This document shows positions 49,353 to 58,983 of a DNA stretch of 64,000 nt, in pieces; positions within the stretch are counted from its first letter, which is position 1, and each line of letters begins with the position of its first letter. Location: NCBI GenBank assembly GCA_015059685.1, contig SUZW01000001.1:103603-167602 (forward strand), in the 5' to 3' direction. Both the position numbers and the translations under genes were made by a program. The notes beneath the pieces are model-generated. The model was not told the origin of the DNA, did no database searches, and worked only from the letters and a program-made list of their open reading frames with translations. Origin of the DNA: Rikenellaceae bacterium (GTDB lineage: Bacteria; Bacteroidota; Bacteroidia; Bacteroidales; Rikenellaceae).

Positions 49353-49474
49353 AAAATCGTAAATGATTGAGGGAACTTTGTGCCAAGCAAAAAAATCGCC
49401 CCGCAGCATACTTGGCGTATGTGAGGAGCGATTTATTGAAGATTGGTGCGAAATTCACCAATCAGAACGATTTT
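49353..49474. repeat. Dispersed palindromic intergenic repeat, copy D
   Basis: aaaatcgtaaatgattgagggaactttgtgcc...ccgcagcatacttggcgtatgtgagga...ggtgcgaaattcaccaatcagaacgatttt. Confidence 0.8.
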
Positions 49475-50588
49475 AGAACGCTAAAAATGCGTTCCAATCA
49501 TTACTGCTCTCCGCTGTTACCTCTACCGTGTCGGGGAGGTTTCCGAAGAAGTCGAAGCCTGTCCACTGCTCCACCTGATCGACCGTTACGGCGTAGTTGG
49601 TGTAGGCGTCGGAGTAGGCCTTGTTTTCAAACCAAAAACCGACTGTCGATGCCGATGTTACCGTGCCACTGCTGTTGGTCTTCACCTTCAACGCTACTTT
49701 GTAGAAGTAGTTTGGTATCGGCACATCCTTGGTGTCGTCGGCTGCCTGAATGTAGGATACAGACTTTGTCTCGCCCACCTTCGAGAACGCCACACCCGTT
49801 ACGATGTAGATTGTCTCGCCACTCTTTGCCTCGCTCTGCAATGCGTCTTCGAGGTTGCTCCACACTCCGCTGTTGAAGCTGTTTTGCACCTGCGGTACCG
49901 AGTTGGTAACGTAGAAGGTCTGCTTCTGCATCTCCTCGTTTCCGTTGCGCGAGGCGTTTGGAATAAGGTGTCCGCGTGAGTATGTGTCGCCCTCGTAGGA
50001 GTGGTCGCAGAGGTTTACCTGCTCACTTTCGTCGATAAGTGGGTTGTAGTACCACTTCGACGGGCGTGACAACGAACCCATGTGGCTCGACGAGAGCGGA
50101 TAAGCCACCCACATCGAGGTATAGGTTGAGTTGTCGTAGTAGGCGGTGTAGTTGCGCACACCACTCGCATTGACCTTCAACTCCACCGCATTAGGATAGA
50201 GCCCATTGGTGTCCTCGGCCGGCAATTCGAGCCAACTCTCGGTTGGCATCACCTTTGGCGTTGTCAGCGTTGTCGAAGCCGATGTTACAGCCGTGCCGTT
50301 TGTGGCGGTGCAAGAGGCATATACGGTATATGCCGTGTCGTACTCCAACTCCACATTGCTCACTTGGGCGTATGTCTGCGTTGTGCCTACATTGCAGGTC
50401 GCAGATGTTGTGTGCGAGGAGCTTGTGAAGTGGAAAGTTACATCGCCGTTAGAGATATATTCGGGACTCTCCACCATGCAACCCGCCCACGCCAAAGTGC
50501 CGTTAAGCGAAGCCGATATGTTAGTTAATCCCGGGGTAGGGTCCGTGGCAGGAGGGGTTACTTCCCCTCCTGTTCCACTACCCGAAGA
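49473..50588 (-). CDS. DNA/RNA non-specific endonuclease domain with N-terminal fibronectin/Ig-like domain; no own ATG/signal peptide, preceded in frame by a TGA
   Basis: ..YSRGHLIPNASRNGNEEMQKQTFYVTNSVPQ..VWSNLEDALQ; frame open back to TGA at 50589-50591. Track ORF starts at TTG 50495. Confidence 0.8.
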   Translation of the reverse strand, partial: SSGSGTGGEVTPPATDPTPGLTNISASLNGTLAWAGCMVESPEYISNGDVTFHFTSSSHTTSATCNVGTTQTYAQVSNVELEYDTAYTVYASCTATNGTAVTSASTTLTTPKVMPTESWLELPAEDTNGLYPNAVELKVNASGVRNYTAYYDNSTYTSMWVAYPLSSSHMGSLSRPSKWYYNPLIDESEQVNLCDHSYEGDTYSRGHLIPNASRNGNEEMQKQTFYVTNSVPQVQNSFNSGVWSNLEDALQSEAKSGETIYIVTGVAFSKVGETKSVSYIQAADDTKDVPIPNYFYKVALKVKTNSSGTVTSASTVGFWFENKAYSDAYTNYAVTVDQVEQWTGFDFFGNLPDTVEVTAESSNDWNAFLAF

Positions 50589-53471
50589 TCAGTTAAGTTT
50601 ATAGAGCTGAATTGCCTGCTGTCCTGAATATGAACTACTCTTGTAGTAGCGGAAACGAACCTGATTTGAAGCAGAGTTGTATCGCAAATATGCACCGCCA
50701 GTACCCTTAATTGTTATATCGTCTGCACTTGCAAATGCAATTGTGTTGTTAAGTGCTGTAGCACTCTCATCGAGTTCATTTGAGTCTGTGCTTCTTCCGA
50801 TATATTTGCCGCTTGCCGATTTGATAGAGTAGTTTGCATCACCGCTCTTGGCAATGGTAAATGCAATAGCTTTCATTGCATCGGTTGCCTCAATCTGATT
50901 GTTGCTAATTGTAACGGTCTTTGTGTTACCGACAGCGTCGAGAGTCGCAAGACTACCATCAAATGCCACCTTGCCGGTCTCGTAAACGATAAGGTATGTA
51001 CCACTCCAATCACTTGGTGTCGAAGTAACCTTAACGAAGTGTGTGCCTCCCTGCTCTGGCTCATCGCCACCACCGGTGTTGCCGGCAGCCTGCGAAATGG
51101 TTACGGTCTGGCTCTCTGCACCCTCGTATGAGAGTGTTACAGTTGCCTCACGCGCTGCACCTGTGTTCTCGTCAACATAGAAAGTTACATCTGTGCTGCT
51201 AACCTCAAAGCCATGAACCCAAGTCTGATTAGCCGAAGCGGTTACGCTCTGACCAACAACAGGGTTTGTAATGGTATAAGTGATAGTTGGAACATCACCC
51301 GCAGCTGCAACATTAATAGTAGTAGCCGAAGTTACAGCCAATACCGGAGCAGGGGTCTCTGGTGTCTCGCCACCCTCGCTGCTACCGCCATAAGTTACGG
51401 TAAGAGCATCAAGGTACACCTTAGCCGAAAGTTTCGCAATTACTACACTTTCAACTGCAGTACTATATTCAATAGTTACCTTATCGCTACTTACAGTAAC
51501 TGTTGCTCCGCTTGGAGTGCCAATTGAAGAGTTCAATGCATTTGCATAAGAGCTGCTATTTGCATCAAATACAATCTTTGTGATATTGCTTGGTGCAGTA
51601 ACTGTGATTGAAGAACCAGAGTATAAACGAACTGGATTCGAATAATTTGCTACATTTGATGAAGCACTTGCCTTGTTGTTTACGAATGTAATACCATCAT
51701 TTGACCAAGTCTGCTGGTTGTTATCCTGGCTAAGACGCTGTGCGGTGCTTGCAAACGATATTGTTCCTTCTCCGGACACTACCTCGCCAGCAGCCTGCTT
51801 CTTGTTCTGCGTAATAGTGAATGTAGTAGTAACATTCTCATAGTCTGCCTTTGTAGCAGTTACATTTACAGTTGCTGTACGCTCCTCAGTCTCGCTCTCG
51901 TTAACAGTTGCAGAGAAGGTAATCTTGCCATCAGCATAAGCGAGGTCCGACACCCAAGTATCATCGGTAGTAGCAGTGATTGCCCAACCGTCGCTATTGG
52001 TTGTAGTAACAGCAACCTCGCCACTTGTTGCATCGTGTGCGATAACTGCATTAGCAACCGAAAGGGTGATTGCAGGATCCTTTACAACATACTCGCCAAC
52101 AAGCTTGTAGATGCAGATATCCTGCATACCACTGCTGTAGCAAGAGAAACGAGGATTACTGTTGTTGTATTTCACAATGTTTCGAGTGTTTGAACCCTGT
52201 GCAGTAACAGTTGCAACACCATTCTCGCCAATAGTGATAGCAAACGAAGCGTTCGCATCTATAGTTGTCTGTGACTTCAAGTTGTTGGAACTCGAGCTTG
52301 CTGCATAGAGATATTTGTTATCCGAAGTCTGGAATGCGAATGTACCCTCAACCGAACCCTCTACCAGGGTGAGAACCTCTACGGTAGAATCAATCTCGAT
52401 AGTGCTGTTTTCGTTCTTGGTGATAGCAACAGCATCGCGGTAGTCGCCATTCTGCTTACCCATAGCCACATTGTAGCCCGCTGCAGCAATAACAACCTTA
52501 TCACCAACGGCCAAGCCTGTGATGTTAGGAACGAGGTTGTAGGCGTTGTCCACCCACTCGATAGTCTCAATCTCCTCTACATTATTCGTGTCGAGCGATA
52601 CATTCAAAGTAGTAACCTTACCCCTTGCCAAGTCGATATCTTGCGACAAAGTAATCTCCTTTGTGATTGTATAGCCCTCGGTCTGAGCATTGAAAGTGAG
52701 TTTTGAACCCGAAGCCAAAGTCTGTGGATAAACAATAATATAGGTTGCGTTTGCATTGTCCATCTCATACTGAGTAGCCTCGGTGTAAATTGCGGTTACG
52801 GTATTAGATTCTCCATAATACAAGCCCTCTTCCTCGTTGAGTTTCTGATTTACGACATCAAGATACACACGACCGGTAAGGTTTGACGCTGCAGTCATAG
52901 CAAGCGTTTTCACATGCTGACCAGCCAAAGTAGAGGTATTATCCTTCAATACAACCTTTACAATTGCACCCAAGCGAGCAAACTCCAAATCCGAGAGTTG
53001 GTTACCCTCTGCATCGAGTGTTACAGGCTTTGCAATCATAATATCAGCCTTACCATCAAACGAAGTTGCAGTAGGAGCCTGCTGAGTAGGTATATCTACC
53101 TTTGCTCCCAAAGCTGCGATACCATTCGTTGTGTATGGATAGTAAACATAGAGAGTGTTAGACAAAGCGGTAGTACCTGTAAAGGTTGTTATAGTCGCAC
53201 GCTCTGTTGCATCATTAGTCAAATAATAGTTGTCTGCATCTTTCTCTTGTGCAGTATAAACACCAATCATATCGCCTACGCTCCAATATGGAGTTGTTCC
53301 CTCCAACTCGGTACGATTTTCAGATACAACAGTTGGTTTGTCTGCTGTAAGGGTTACCTTTACGAGGTTTGTGTCACCATTAACGGTTGTGTCGTTAAAG
53401 TTGTTCTCGCACGATACGAGAGCAGTTGCTGCAACTGCCCAAAGCATCATTTTTGTAAAAATCTTCTTCAT
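50589..53471 (-). CDS. Large secreted lipoprotein, fimbrillin-like N-terminus and BACON repeats
   Basis: MKKIFTKMMLWAVAATALVSCENNFND..; BACON-like segment TTNSDGWAITATTDDTWVSDLAYADGKITFSATVN; ends ..SGQQAIQLYKLN*. Confidence 0.85.
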   Translation of the reverse strand: MKKIFTKMMLWAVAATALVSCENNFNDTTVNGDTNLVKVTLTADKPTVVSENRTELEGTTPYWSVGDMIGVYTAQEKDADNYYLTNDATERATITTFTGTTALSNTLYVYYPYTTNGIAALGAKVDIPTQQAPTATSFDGKADIMIAKPVTLDAEGNQLSDLEFARLGAIVKVVLKDNTSTLAGQHVKTLAMTAASNLTGRVYLDVVNQKLNEEEGLYYGESNTVTAIYTEATQYEMDNANATYIIVYPQTLASGSKLTFNAQTEGYTITKEITLSQDIDLARGKVTTLNVSLDTNNVEEIETIEWVDNAYNLVPNITGLAVGDKVVIAAAGYNVAMGKQNGDYRDAVAITKNENSTIEIDSTVEVLTLVEGSVEGTFAFQTSDNKYLYAASSSSNNLKSQTTIDANASFAITIGENGVATVTAQGSNTRNIVKYNNSNPRFSCYSSGMQDICIYKLVGEYVVKDPAITLSVANAVIAHDATSGEVAVTTTNSDGWAITATTDDTWVSDLAYADGKITFSATVNESETEERTATVNVTATKADYENVTTTFTITQNKKQAAGEVVSGEGTISFASTAQRLSQDNNQQTWSNDGITFVNNKASASSNVANYSNPVRLYSGSSITVTAPSNITKIVFDANSSSYANALNSSIGTPSGATVTVSSDKVTIEYSTAVESVVIAKLSAKVYLDALTVTYGGSSEGGETPETPAPVLAVTSATTINVAAAGDVPTITYTITNPVVGQSVTASANQTWVHGFEVSSTDVTFYVDENTGAAREATVTLSYEGAESQTVTISQAAGNTGGGDEPEQGGTHFVKVTSTPSDWSGTYLIVYETGKVAFDGSLATLDAVGNTKTVTISNNQIEATDAMKAIAFTIAKSGDANYSIKSASGKYIGRSTDSNELDESATALNNTIAFASADDITIKGTGGAYLRYNSASNQVRFRYYKSSSYSGQQAIQLYKLN

Positions 53472-53484
53472 AGCATTGCAGTTT

Positions 53485-53661
53485 TTAGAGTTCATAAGAA
53501 TTACCGTTTTCAATAGCTCCCGCAGCACCCTCATTTCCGTATGTCAAATCGGGGTTCTGCGACACAAAGAATCCTGCCTCGGCTTTCACGAAGCAGACCT
53601 CGACAGTAGGTGCGGCATAGCCCCCTTCCGCAAGGTTTTTCATAAGGTCTAATTTGTTCAT
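53485..53661 (-). CDS. Short 58-aa peptide MNKLDLMKNLAEGGYAAPTVEVCFVKAEAGFFVSQNPDLTYGNEGAAGAIENGNSYEL
   Basis: Complete ATG-to-TAA frame directly upstream of, and possibly overlapping, the start of the BACON protein; motif shared with 3121-3273. Confidence 0.72.
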   Translation of the reverse strand: MNKLDLMKNLAEGGYAAPTVEVCFVKAEAGFFVSQNPDLTYGNEGAAGAIENGNSYEL

Positions 53662-53884
53662 AATGAGTTTGTTAAGTATTAAATAAATAAAAAAATCGAA
53701 TTCTTCTCACTAACCAAGGCGCAAAGGTACGCAAAAAATGCTGAAAAACAGCACATTCCATAGCTTTTTTTGAAACTTTTTTTGCTCTTTTTCAGGAAGT
53801 TGCCCCACAAGGGCTATGAGAGGGTGTTTTTTGTTGAGAGCAGAGAGCAGAAGCGCAAAATGCCGAATTGACAATTTGTAATTC

Positions 53885-54145
53885 TCACGGTACGGGATCG
53901 TACCCCGAGCCGCCCCACGGATGACAGCGAGCGATGCGCTTGGCGGCAAGCCAGCACCCCTTCAGTGGGCCATATTTGCGGATGGCCTCCAACGCATATT
54001 GCGAGCAGGTGGGGGTGTAGCGACACGCTGCGGGGGTGTAGGGCGAGATACATCTTTGGTAGAAGCGTATCAGCCCGATAAAGGGGAGTGCCACGACACG
54101 ACGACAGCTACTGCGCAAGCTTCTCCAAAATTCGTTTTGTGGCAT
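53885..54145 (-). CDS. yidD: Membrane protein insertion efficiency factor YidD
   Basis: [62 protein letters not shown]; start estimated at MPQNEFW. Confidence 0.93.
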   Translation of the reverse strand: MPQNEFWRSLRSSCRRVVALPFIGLIRFYQRCISPYTPAACRYTPTCSQYALEAIRKYGPLKGCWLAAKRIARCHPWGGSGYDPVP

Positions 54146-54470
54146 TTTCGATGGTTTTATAGTCGAGCACCTCCTTCGAGGAGTAGATAAGCGCAACTTG
54201 CAGATAGCGAGCGTCGTGGCTCTGCATAACTATCTGTTTATTAAGGCGGTACGCCTCACGCATACGGCGGCGCACGGTATTGCGTTTATTGGCTCGTTTC
54301 AGAAATTTCTTGGGTGTAGAGAAGAGCACCTCGGCACCCATCTCCTCGGCCGCCTCGGCATAGACCATATAGCGCAGAGGGTAGATAAAGCCACCCTTGC
54401 CCTCGGTGAAGAGGCGGCGTATAGCACCAAATGAATGGAGCCTCTCGGACTTATGTAGGGTTGCTGACAC
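54108..54470 (-). CDS. rnpA: Ribonuclease P protein component
   Basis: [56 protein letters not shown]. Confidence 0.93.
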   Translation of the reverse strand: MSATLHKSERLHSFGAIRRLFTEGKGGFIYPLRYMVYAEAAEEMGAEVLFSTPKKFLKRANKRNTVRRRMREAYRLNKQIVMQSHDARYLQVALIYSSKEVLDYKTIENATKRILEKLAQ

Positions 54471-54491
54471 CTCGGTTATTCGGATTTGCGG

Positions 54492-55337
54492 CTACTTCTT
54501 GCGACTCTTCTTGGCGAGGCGGTTCTGCTGTGTGCGCAAAAACTCCTCCTTGGCCTCGTTGCTGCTGAAGACCACATCCTCGACAGCCTTGCCCTTGCGT
54601 ACCTTCTGTATATAGAGGTCCACGGCCTTGGCGAGAGATGGAGCCTCGGGCGATGGGGCAGCGGCTTTGACACTTATATTGCACTCGGTGGCCTTCTTCA
54701 GTGTGCCCTCACCAAAAGTTGCGATGACAGGCATATTCTCGGGTGCGACCTTCTCGCAGATGCTCTTCACATCCCATGGCGAGTAGAGCAGCACCATATC
54801 GTAGGAGCAGAGCTCCTCGGCCGAGATGTCGGTAGCGACGGTGCGGGCCAAGATGATTGGCGAGTAGTTGATATTCAGGCGTGTAAGTGCCTCGGGTATC
54901 TCGGGCTTGTGTGGCTCCGAGAGCGAGAGCAGGAACTTCTCCGACTTATTCTTCACGATAAGCTCGATAAGGCCCTGGAACGAGCCATCGGCAAACGAAA
55001 TCTTGCGCTTGCGATAGACGATATACTTCTGCAGGTAGAGGGCGATGCTCTCGGTCGAGCAGATATACTTCATCGTCTCGGGAACGGTGATGCGGGCATC
55101 TTCGCAGATATGGAAGAAGCTATCTATCGTGGTACGGGAGGTGAAGATCACCGCCGTATGATCCAAGATTGTAATTCGCTGACTACGAAACTCTTTTGGG
55201 GTAACGCCGATAACCTTAATAAGCGGGTTGTAATCGACCTGAACGCCGAGTCTTTGTGAAATTTCGTAGAAAGGTGACTTCTCTACGATTTTCGGTGCAG
55301 GTTGTGCAACGAGAATTTTGCTAACGGTATTGCTCAT
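54492..55337 (-). CDS. hemD: Uroporphyrinogen-III synthase
   Basis: ..DHTAVIFTSRTTIDSFFHICED..YSPWDVKSICEK..VIATFGEGTLKKATE. Confidence 0.8.
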   Translation of the reverse strand: MSNTVSKILVAQPAPKIVEKSPFYEISQRLGVQVDYNPLIKVIGVTPKEFRSQRITILDHTAVIFTSRTTIDSFFHICEDARITVPETMKYICSTESIALYLQKYIVYRKRKISFADGSFQGLIELIVKNKSEKFLLSLSEPHKPEIPEALTRLNINYSPIILARTVATDISAEELCSYDMVLLYSPWDVKSICEKVAPENMPVIATFGEGTLKKATECNISVKAAAPSPEAPSLAKAVDLYIQKVRKGKAVEDVVFSSNEAKEEFLRTQQNRLAKKSRKK

Positions 55338-55356
55338 ATTTCAAATTTTCCATCTT

Positions 55357-56118
55357 TTACCACTCTCCACGCACGATTGGAGCGACCAACAGCGACAATG
55401 GGAGAATTTCCAGGGCGCAAAGATACAAAAACCAATGGAAAATAGAAACTCTTTGGGCTCGAAAGAGCAAAAAAGTCTCTTTCAAGAAGAAAAAAATCGT
55501 TATCGAACATATTGAAAATAAGGCATAAAGCGCCACAGAGGCCACTTTATCGCCACCGAGAAGCATAACTAAAATAATTGGCGAGGCAAGCAACATCGTG
55601 CAACCGAAATTCAACATCTTGATATGCCAAATCTCGTTGCAGAATTTTTTGGCTCCGCCCACAGCACCTATAGCATTTATCAGCCCATACTCGGCAAGAA
55701 TGGTGGCCGATATCGCCCCTGCCGACAGGATGCCGAGGCTCCAGCTGTTAAACTCCAGAAGTGGGGACATCAGCGGTCGCACACCCTCCAGCACTGTAAA
55801 TCTGACAACGAGCAGCGAGAGCAGAATAACGCCACTCACGCCCAAGACAATCTCGATATTACGAATTTCGGCAGCGAAGATATGGGTGCTTGGTCGCTTT
55901 GTGCGAGGGCTTACTATCGACAGCAGAATATGGAGAAAAACCTCGTAGTAGCGCACCAAGGCAAAAATCAGAAACAGAGCCACCACCGCCACCGCCACCT
56001 GGTAGGCGATGCCGAGTGATGCAATGCCGAGCGACGCTTCGGCTGCCTCCTGCGCAGCAAGGTGGCTTGCCGTGCCGAAAAGCTCCTCGGCCGATATGGT
56101 ATGTTGCAGCTCGTTCAT
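55357..56118 (-). CDS. DUF4271-like membrane protein
   Basis: Multi-pass hydrophobic protein directly downstream of the histidine kinase and upstream of hemD. Confidence 0.75.
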   Translation of the reverse strand: MNELQHTISAEELFGTASHLAAQEAAEASLGIASLGIAYQVAVAVVALFLIFALVRYYEVFLHILLSIVSPRTKRPSTHIFAAEIRNIEIVLGVSGVILLSLLVVRFTVLEGVRPLMSPLLEFNSWSLGILSAGAISATILAEYGLINAIGAVGGAKKFCNEIWHIKMLNFGCTMLLASPIILVMLLGGDKVASVALYALFSICSITIFFFLKETFLLFRAQRVSIFHWFLYLCALEILPLSLLVAPIVRGEW

Positions 56119-56121
56119 TCT

Positions 56122-57294
56122 CTATGCCCGTTTCAGTGTTATGCGGAAGCGGCTACCCTTGCCGACCTCCGACTCCACGACCGCAATGCGACCGTGGTGG
56201 TACTCCTCGATGATGCGGCGTGAGAGCGAGAGCCCCAAGCCCCAGCCTCGGGTCTTGGTGGTGTAGCCCGGCTCGAAGATGCTCTTCCACTTCGACTTCG
56301 GGATGCCCTTGCCCGTGTCGGCAACATCGACCCACGCATTTTTTGCGTCGGAGCCGATGGTGACCACGATTTGTCCGTGTCCTTGCAGCGCATCGAGCGA
56401 GTTTTTCATCAAATTCTCCACCACCCACTCGAAGAGAGCGACATTTATCTTTGCCTTCACCTCGTCGATAGCCAGGCCGTTGTAGTCGAGAGTGACATTG
56501 CGAGGTATGCGCTTGCGGAAGTACATTACCGACTCTCCGACAGCCTCGTTGAGCGACCTGACAGTGAGTGGGGTGTCGGAACCAATCTTCGAGAAGCGGT
56601 CCACAATCTTCATCAGATGTGCCAAGTCCTTCTGCATCTCATCCACGGCCATCTGGTCCACGGGTTGCTCACGGAGATACTCTATCCAGCCGAGCAGCGA
56701 CGAAGTCGGTGTGCCGAGCTGGTGTGCAGTCTCCTTGGCGAGGCCTACCCATATACGGTTCTGCTCGCCCTGCTTGACCGAGCGAAAGACGATGAAGCTC
56801 ACCAAGACGAAGACCACGATGATAAACATCTGTATGTATGGGAAGATGTAGAGCGTGCGCAGGGTCTGGGAGTGGCCGTAGAATATGATGTGGTTGTGGG
56901 CGTTGGTCCACCAAAACTTCACCACTATCGGGGTGTTGTCCTTCGACATTCGTTGCAACACACGGTGTAGCTCCTTCTCGTTGTTCACGACCTCCTCGGA
57001 GATGAGATGGTGCGAGATAACACGGAGGTTCTCGTCAGTAATAATAAAAGGTATATTGTTGCGGTTGTTGATGATGGTTGCGATGAGCGGGTCGTTCATG
57101 TAGTCCCCCATAGCATCACGGTTTACCCTCTCCATGGCTGCCGCCCACAACTCCACATCGTGCTTCTCCTTCTCCCGCAGAGCCGAGGCCATGCGGTTGG
57201 TCATGATGAGCGAAGCGACGATAAGTGTCGTAGCTATGACGAGAATTACAAGACGCCCATTCTCGAAGATCCTATTTTTGAGGCGGCGCAACAT
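56122..57294 (-). CDS. Sensor histidine kinase
   Basis: VGLAKETAHQLGTPTSSLLGWIEYLRE..VVENLMKNSLDALQGHGQIVV..VADTGKGIPKSKWKSIFEPGYTTKTRGWGLGLSLSRRIIEEYH. Confidence 0.95.
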   Translation of the reverse strand: MLRRLKNRIFENGRLVILVIATTLIVASLIMTNRMASALREKEKHDVELWAAAMERVNRDAMGDYMNDPLIATIINNRNNIPFIITDENLRVISHHLISEEVVNNEKELHRVLQRMSKDNTPIVVKFWWTNAHNHIIFYGHSQTLRTLYIFPYIQMFIIVVFVLVSFIVFRSVKQGEQNRIWVGLAKETAHQLGTPTSSLLGWIEYLREQPVDQMAVDEMQKDLAHLMKIVDRFSKIGSDTPLTVRSLNEAVGESVMYFRKRIPRNVTLDYNGLAIDEVKAKINVALFEWVVENLMKNSLDALQGHGQIVVTIGSDAKNAWVDVADTGKGIPKSKWKSIFEPGYTTKTRGWGLGLSLSRRIIEEYHHGRIAVVESEVGKGSRFRITLKRA

Positions 57295-57304
57295 CTATCA
57301 AATG

Positions 57305-58963
57305 CTATTTGCGTGCAGTGTCCTGCGAGGTTGTTATGCGCTTATACTCGGCTGGGTTCGAGAGGAGTGCCACGGCCTCGTTTATCACCTCGTCGCCCGA
57401 TAGCGAGTTGGCAATAACGCCCTCGGCATAGGCGTAGCGCAGTACGATATTGGTGTTGATGCTCTCGATAATCTCCTTGCGGAAGGTCTCGAGGTTGCTC
57501 AACTTGTCGTCTTTGAGTCCTCGGTCTATCGCCTCGAGGCTCTCCTCGAGGGATGTGTTACGCTCCGAGGCGAGGGCCTTGCGCAGCCTCTCGAGGGCTA
57601 TGCGTGACTCGGATTTGTACGGTATATCTCGCTCCATAACCATCTTCACGAAGTCGGCATAGTCGTTGTCATTTATCGAGAAGGTGCGCACATCTATCTT
57701 GTCGGCATTATGCTTGCGGATATAGTCGTCGCCATAATCCTCGATGATGCCCATAAGGTAGAGCGTCGCAGCAAAGTTGCTGATATACTTCGTCGGCACA
57801 ACCTTGTCGGGCATAACACCTCCGCCATCATAGACCTTGCGACCTCGTGAGGTCTTGAACTCTCCGATGAGCGAGTCTGCCACAGACTCGGCACGCCCCT
57901 CCTTCGAGTAGTTCAACGCCTGTATGCAACGCCCCGAAGGGATGTAGTACTTGCCCACCGTAATCTTTGCGAAGGCGTTGTAGCCGAGAGGTGCCGTGCT
58001 CTGCACCAAACCCTTACCGAAGCTGCGTTGTCCGAGCAGCACACCTCGGTCAAGGTCCTGTATTGCTCCCGCCACGATCTCGGCAGCCGAGGCGCTGTTG
58101 CCGTTTATCAGGACCGCCAATGGCGTGTCGGGAAGCAGAGGCTCGTACTCGGTGCGGAGCTGTCGTGTTGCCATACCTCGGCCTCGGGTCTCAACCACCA
58201 TGGTTCCTTTGGGTACAAAGAGTGAGAGCACCTTTATTGCGGAGTGCAGAAGGCCTCCACCGTTGTTGCGGTAGTCGAGGATAAGCGACTTCAGCTCACC
58301 CTCGCTTTGTAGGCGAAGTATTGCGGCCCGCATATCGTCGTAGCACTTGTCGGTAAAGTCTGCGTGGCGGATATAACCCACCCCGTCGGCAACATAGCCG
58401 GCGTAGGTTATGCTCGGAATGGCGATGCGTCGTCGTCTGATTTTACACTCCACGGTTGCACTGTCGAGCAGCTTTTCGATAGTCACCCTGACAGTGGTGT
58501 TTGGCTCACCACGCAGTCGCTTGCTTATATCTTCGACATTTGCTCCACGCATCGACTCTCCGTTTATGGCTACAATCTTGTCGCCCACCTTGAGCCCCAC
58601 CTCGTCGGCAGGTGAGCCCTTGTATGGCTCGGCAATGATTACGAAGTCGCCCTTCTTGCGTATGAGCGCACCGATACCGCCATATCGGCCCGTCGTCATC
58701 GTCTCGAAGTCGGGCATATCCTCCTCGGGGATAAACGAGGTGTAGGGATCGAGCTTCGATGTTATGCCGTCGGCACCGTTGCGCATCATCTCGTCGGCAT
58801 CGACCTCATCGACATACTCGGTGGCTATGGCCCGCATCAAATTGACCATAATCTCCATATTGCGCCCCAGACCGGCATCGTTGCGTGTGGCGAAGATGCC
58901 ACCTGCAACCACCAAAGCAAGTGTCGCAACAAGTAGTGTGTATTTTATAAATTTACGCTTCAT
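57305..58963 (-). CDS. S41-family C-terminal processing peptidase
   Basis: PDZ domain GSPADEVGLKVGDKIVAINGESM; catalytic NGNSASAAEIVAGAIQDLDRGVLLGQRSFGKGLVQ. Confidence 0.95.
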   Translation of the reverse strand: MKRKFIKYTLLVATLALVVAGGIFATRNDAGLGRNMEIMVNLMRAIATEYVDEVDADEMMRNGADGITSKLDPYTSFIPEEDMPDFETMTTGRYGGIGALIRKKGDFVIIAEPYKGSPADEVGLKVGDKIVAINGESMRGANVEDISKRLRGEPNTTVRVTIEKLLDSATVECKIRRRRIAIPSITYAGYVADGVGYIRHADFTDKCYDDMRAAILRLQSEGELKSLILDYRNNGGGLLHSAIKVLSLFVPKGTMVVETRGRGMATRQLRTEYEPLLPDTPLAVLINGNSASAAEIVAGAIQDLDRGVLLGQRSFGKGLVQSTAPLGYNAFAKITVGKYYIPSGRCIQALNYSKEGRAESVADSLIGEFKTSRGRKVYDGGGVMPDKVVPTKYISNFAATLYLMGIIEDYGDDYIRKHNADKIDVRTFSINDNDYADFVKMVMERDIPYKSESRIALERLRKALASERNTSLEESLEAIDRGLKDDKLSNLETFRKEIIESINTNIVLRYAYAEGVIANSLSGDEVINEAVALLSNPAEYKRITTSQDTARK

Positions 58964-58983
58964 TATCCCAAATACCCAAATTC

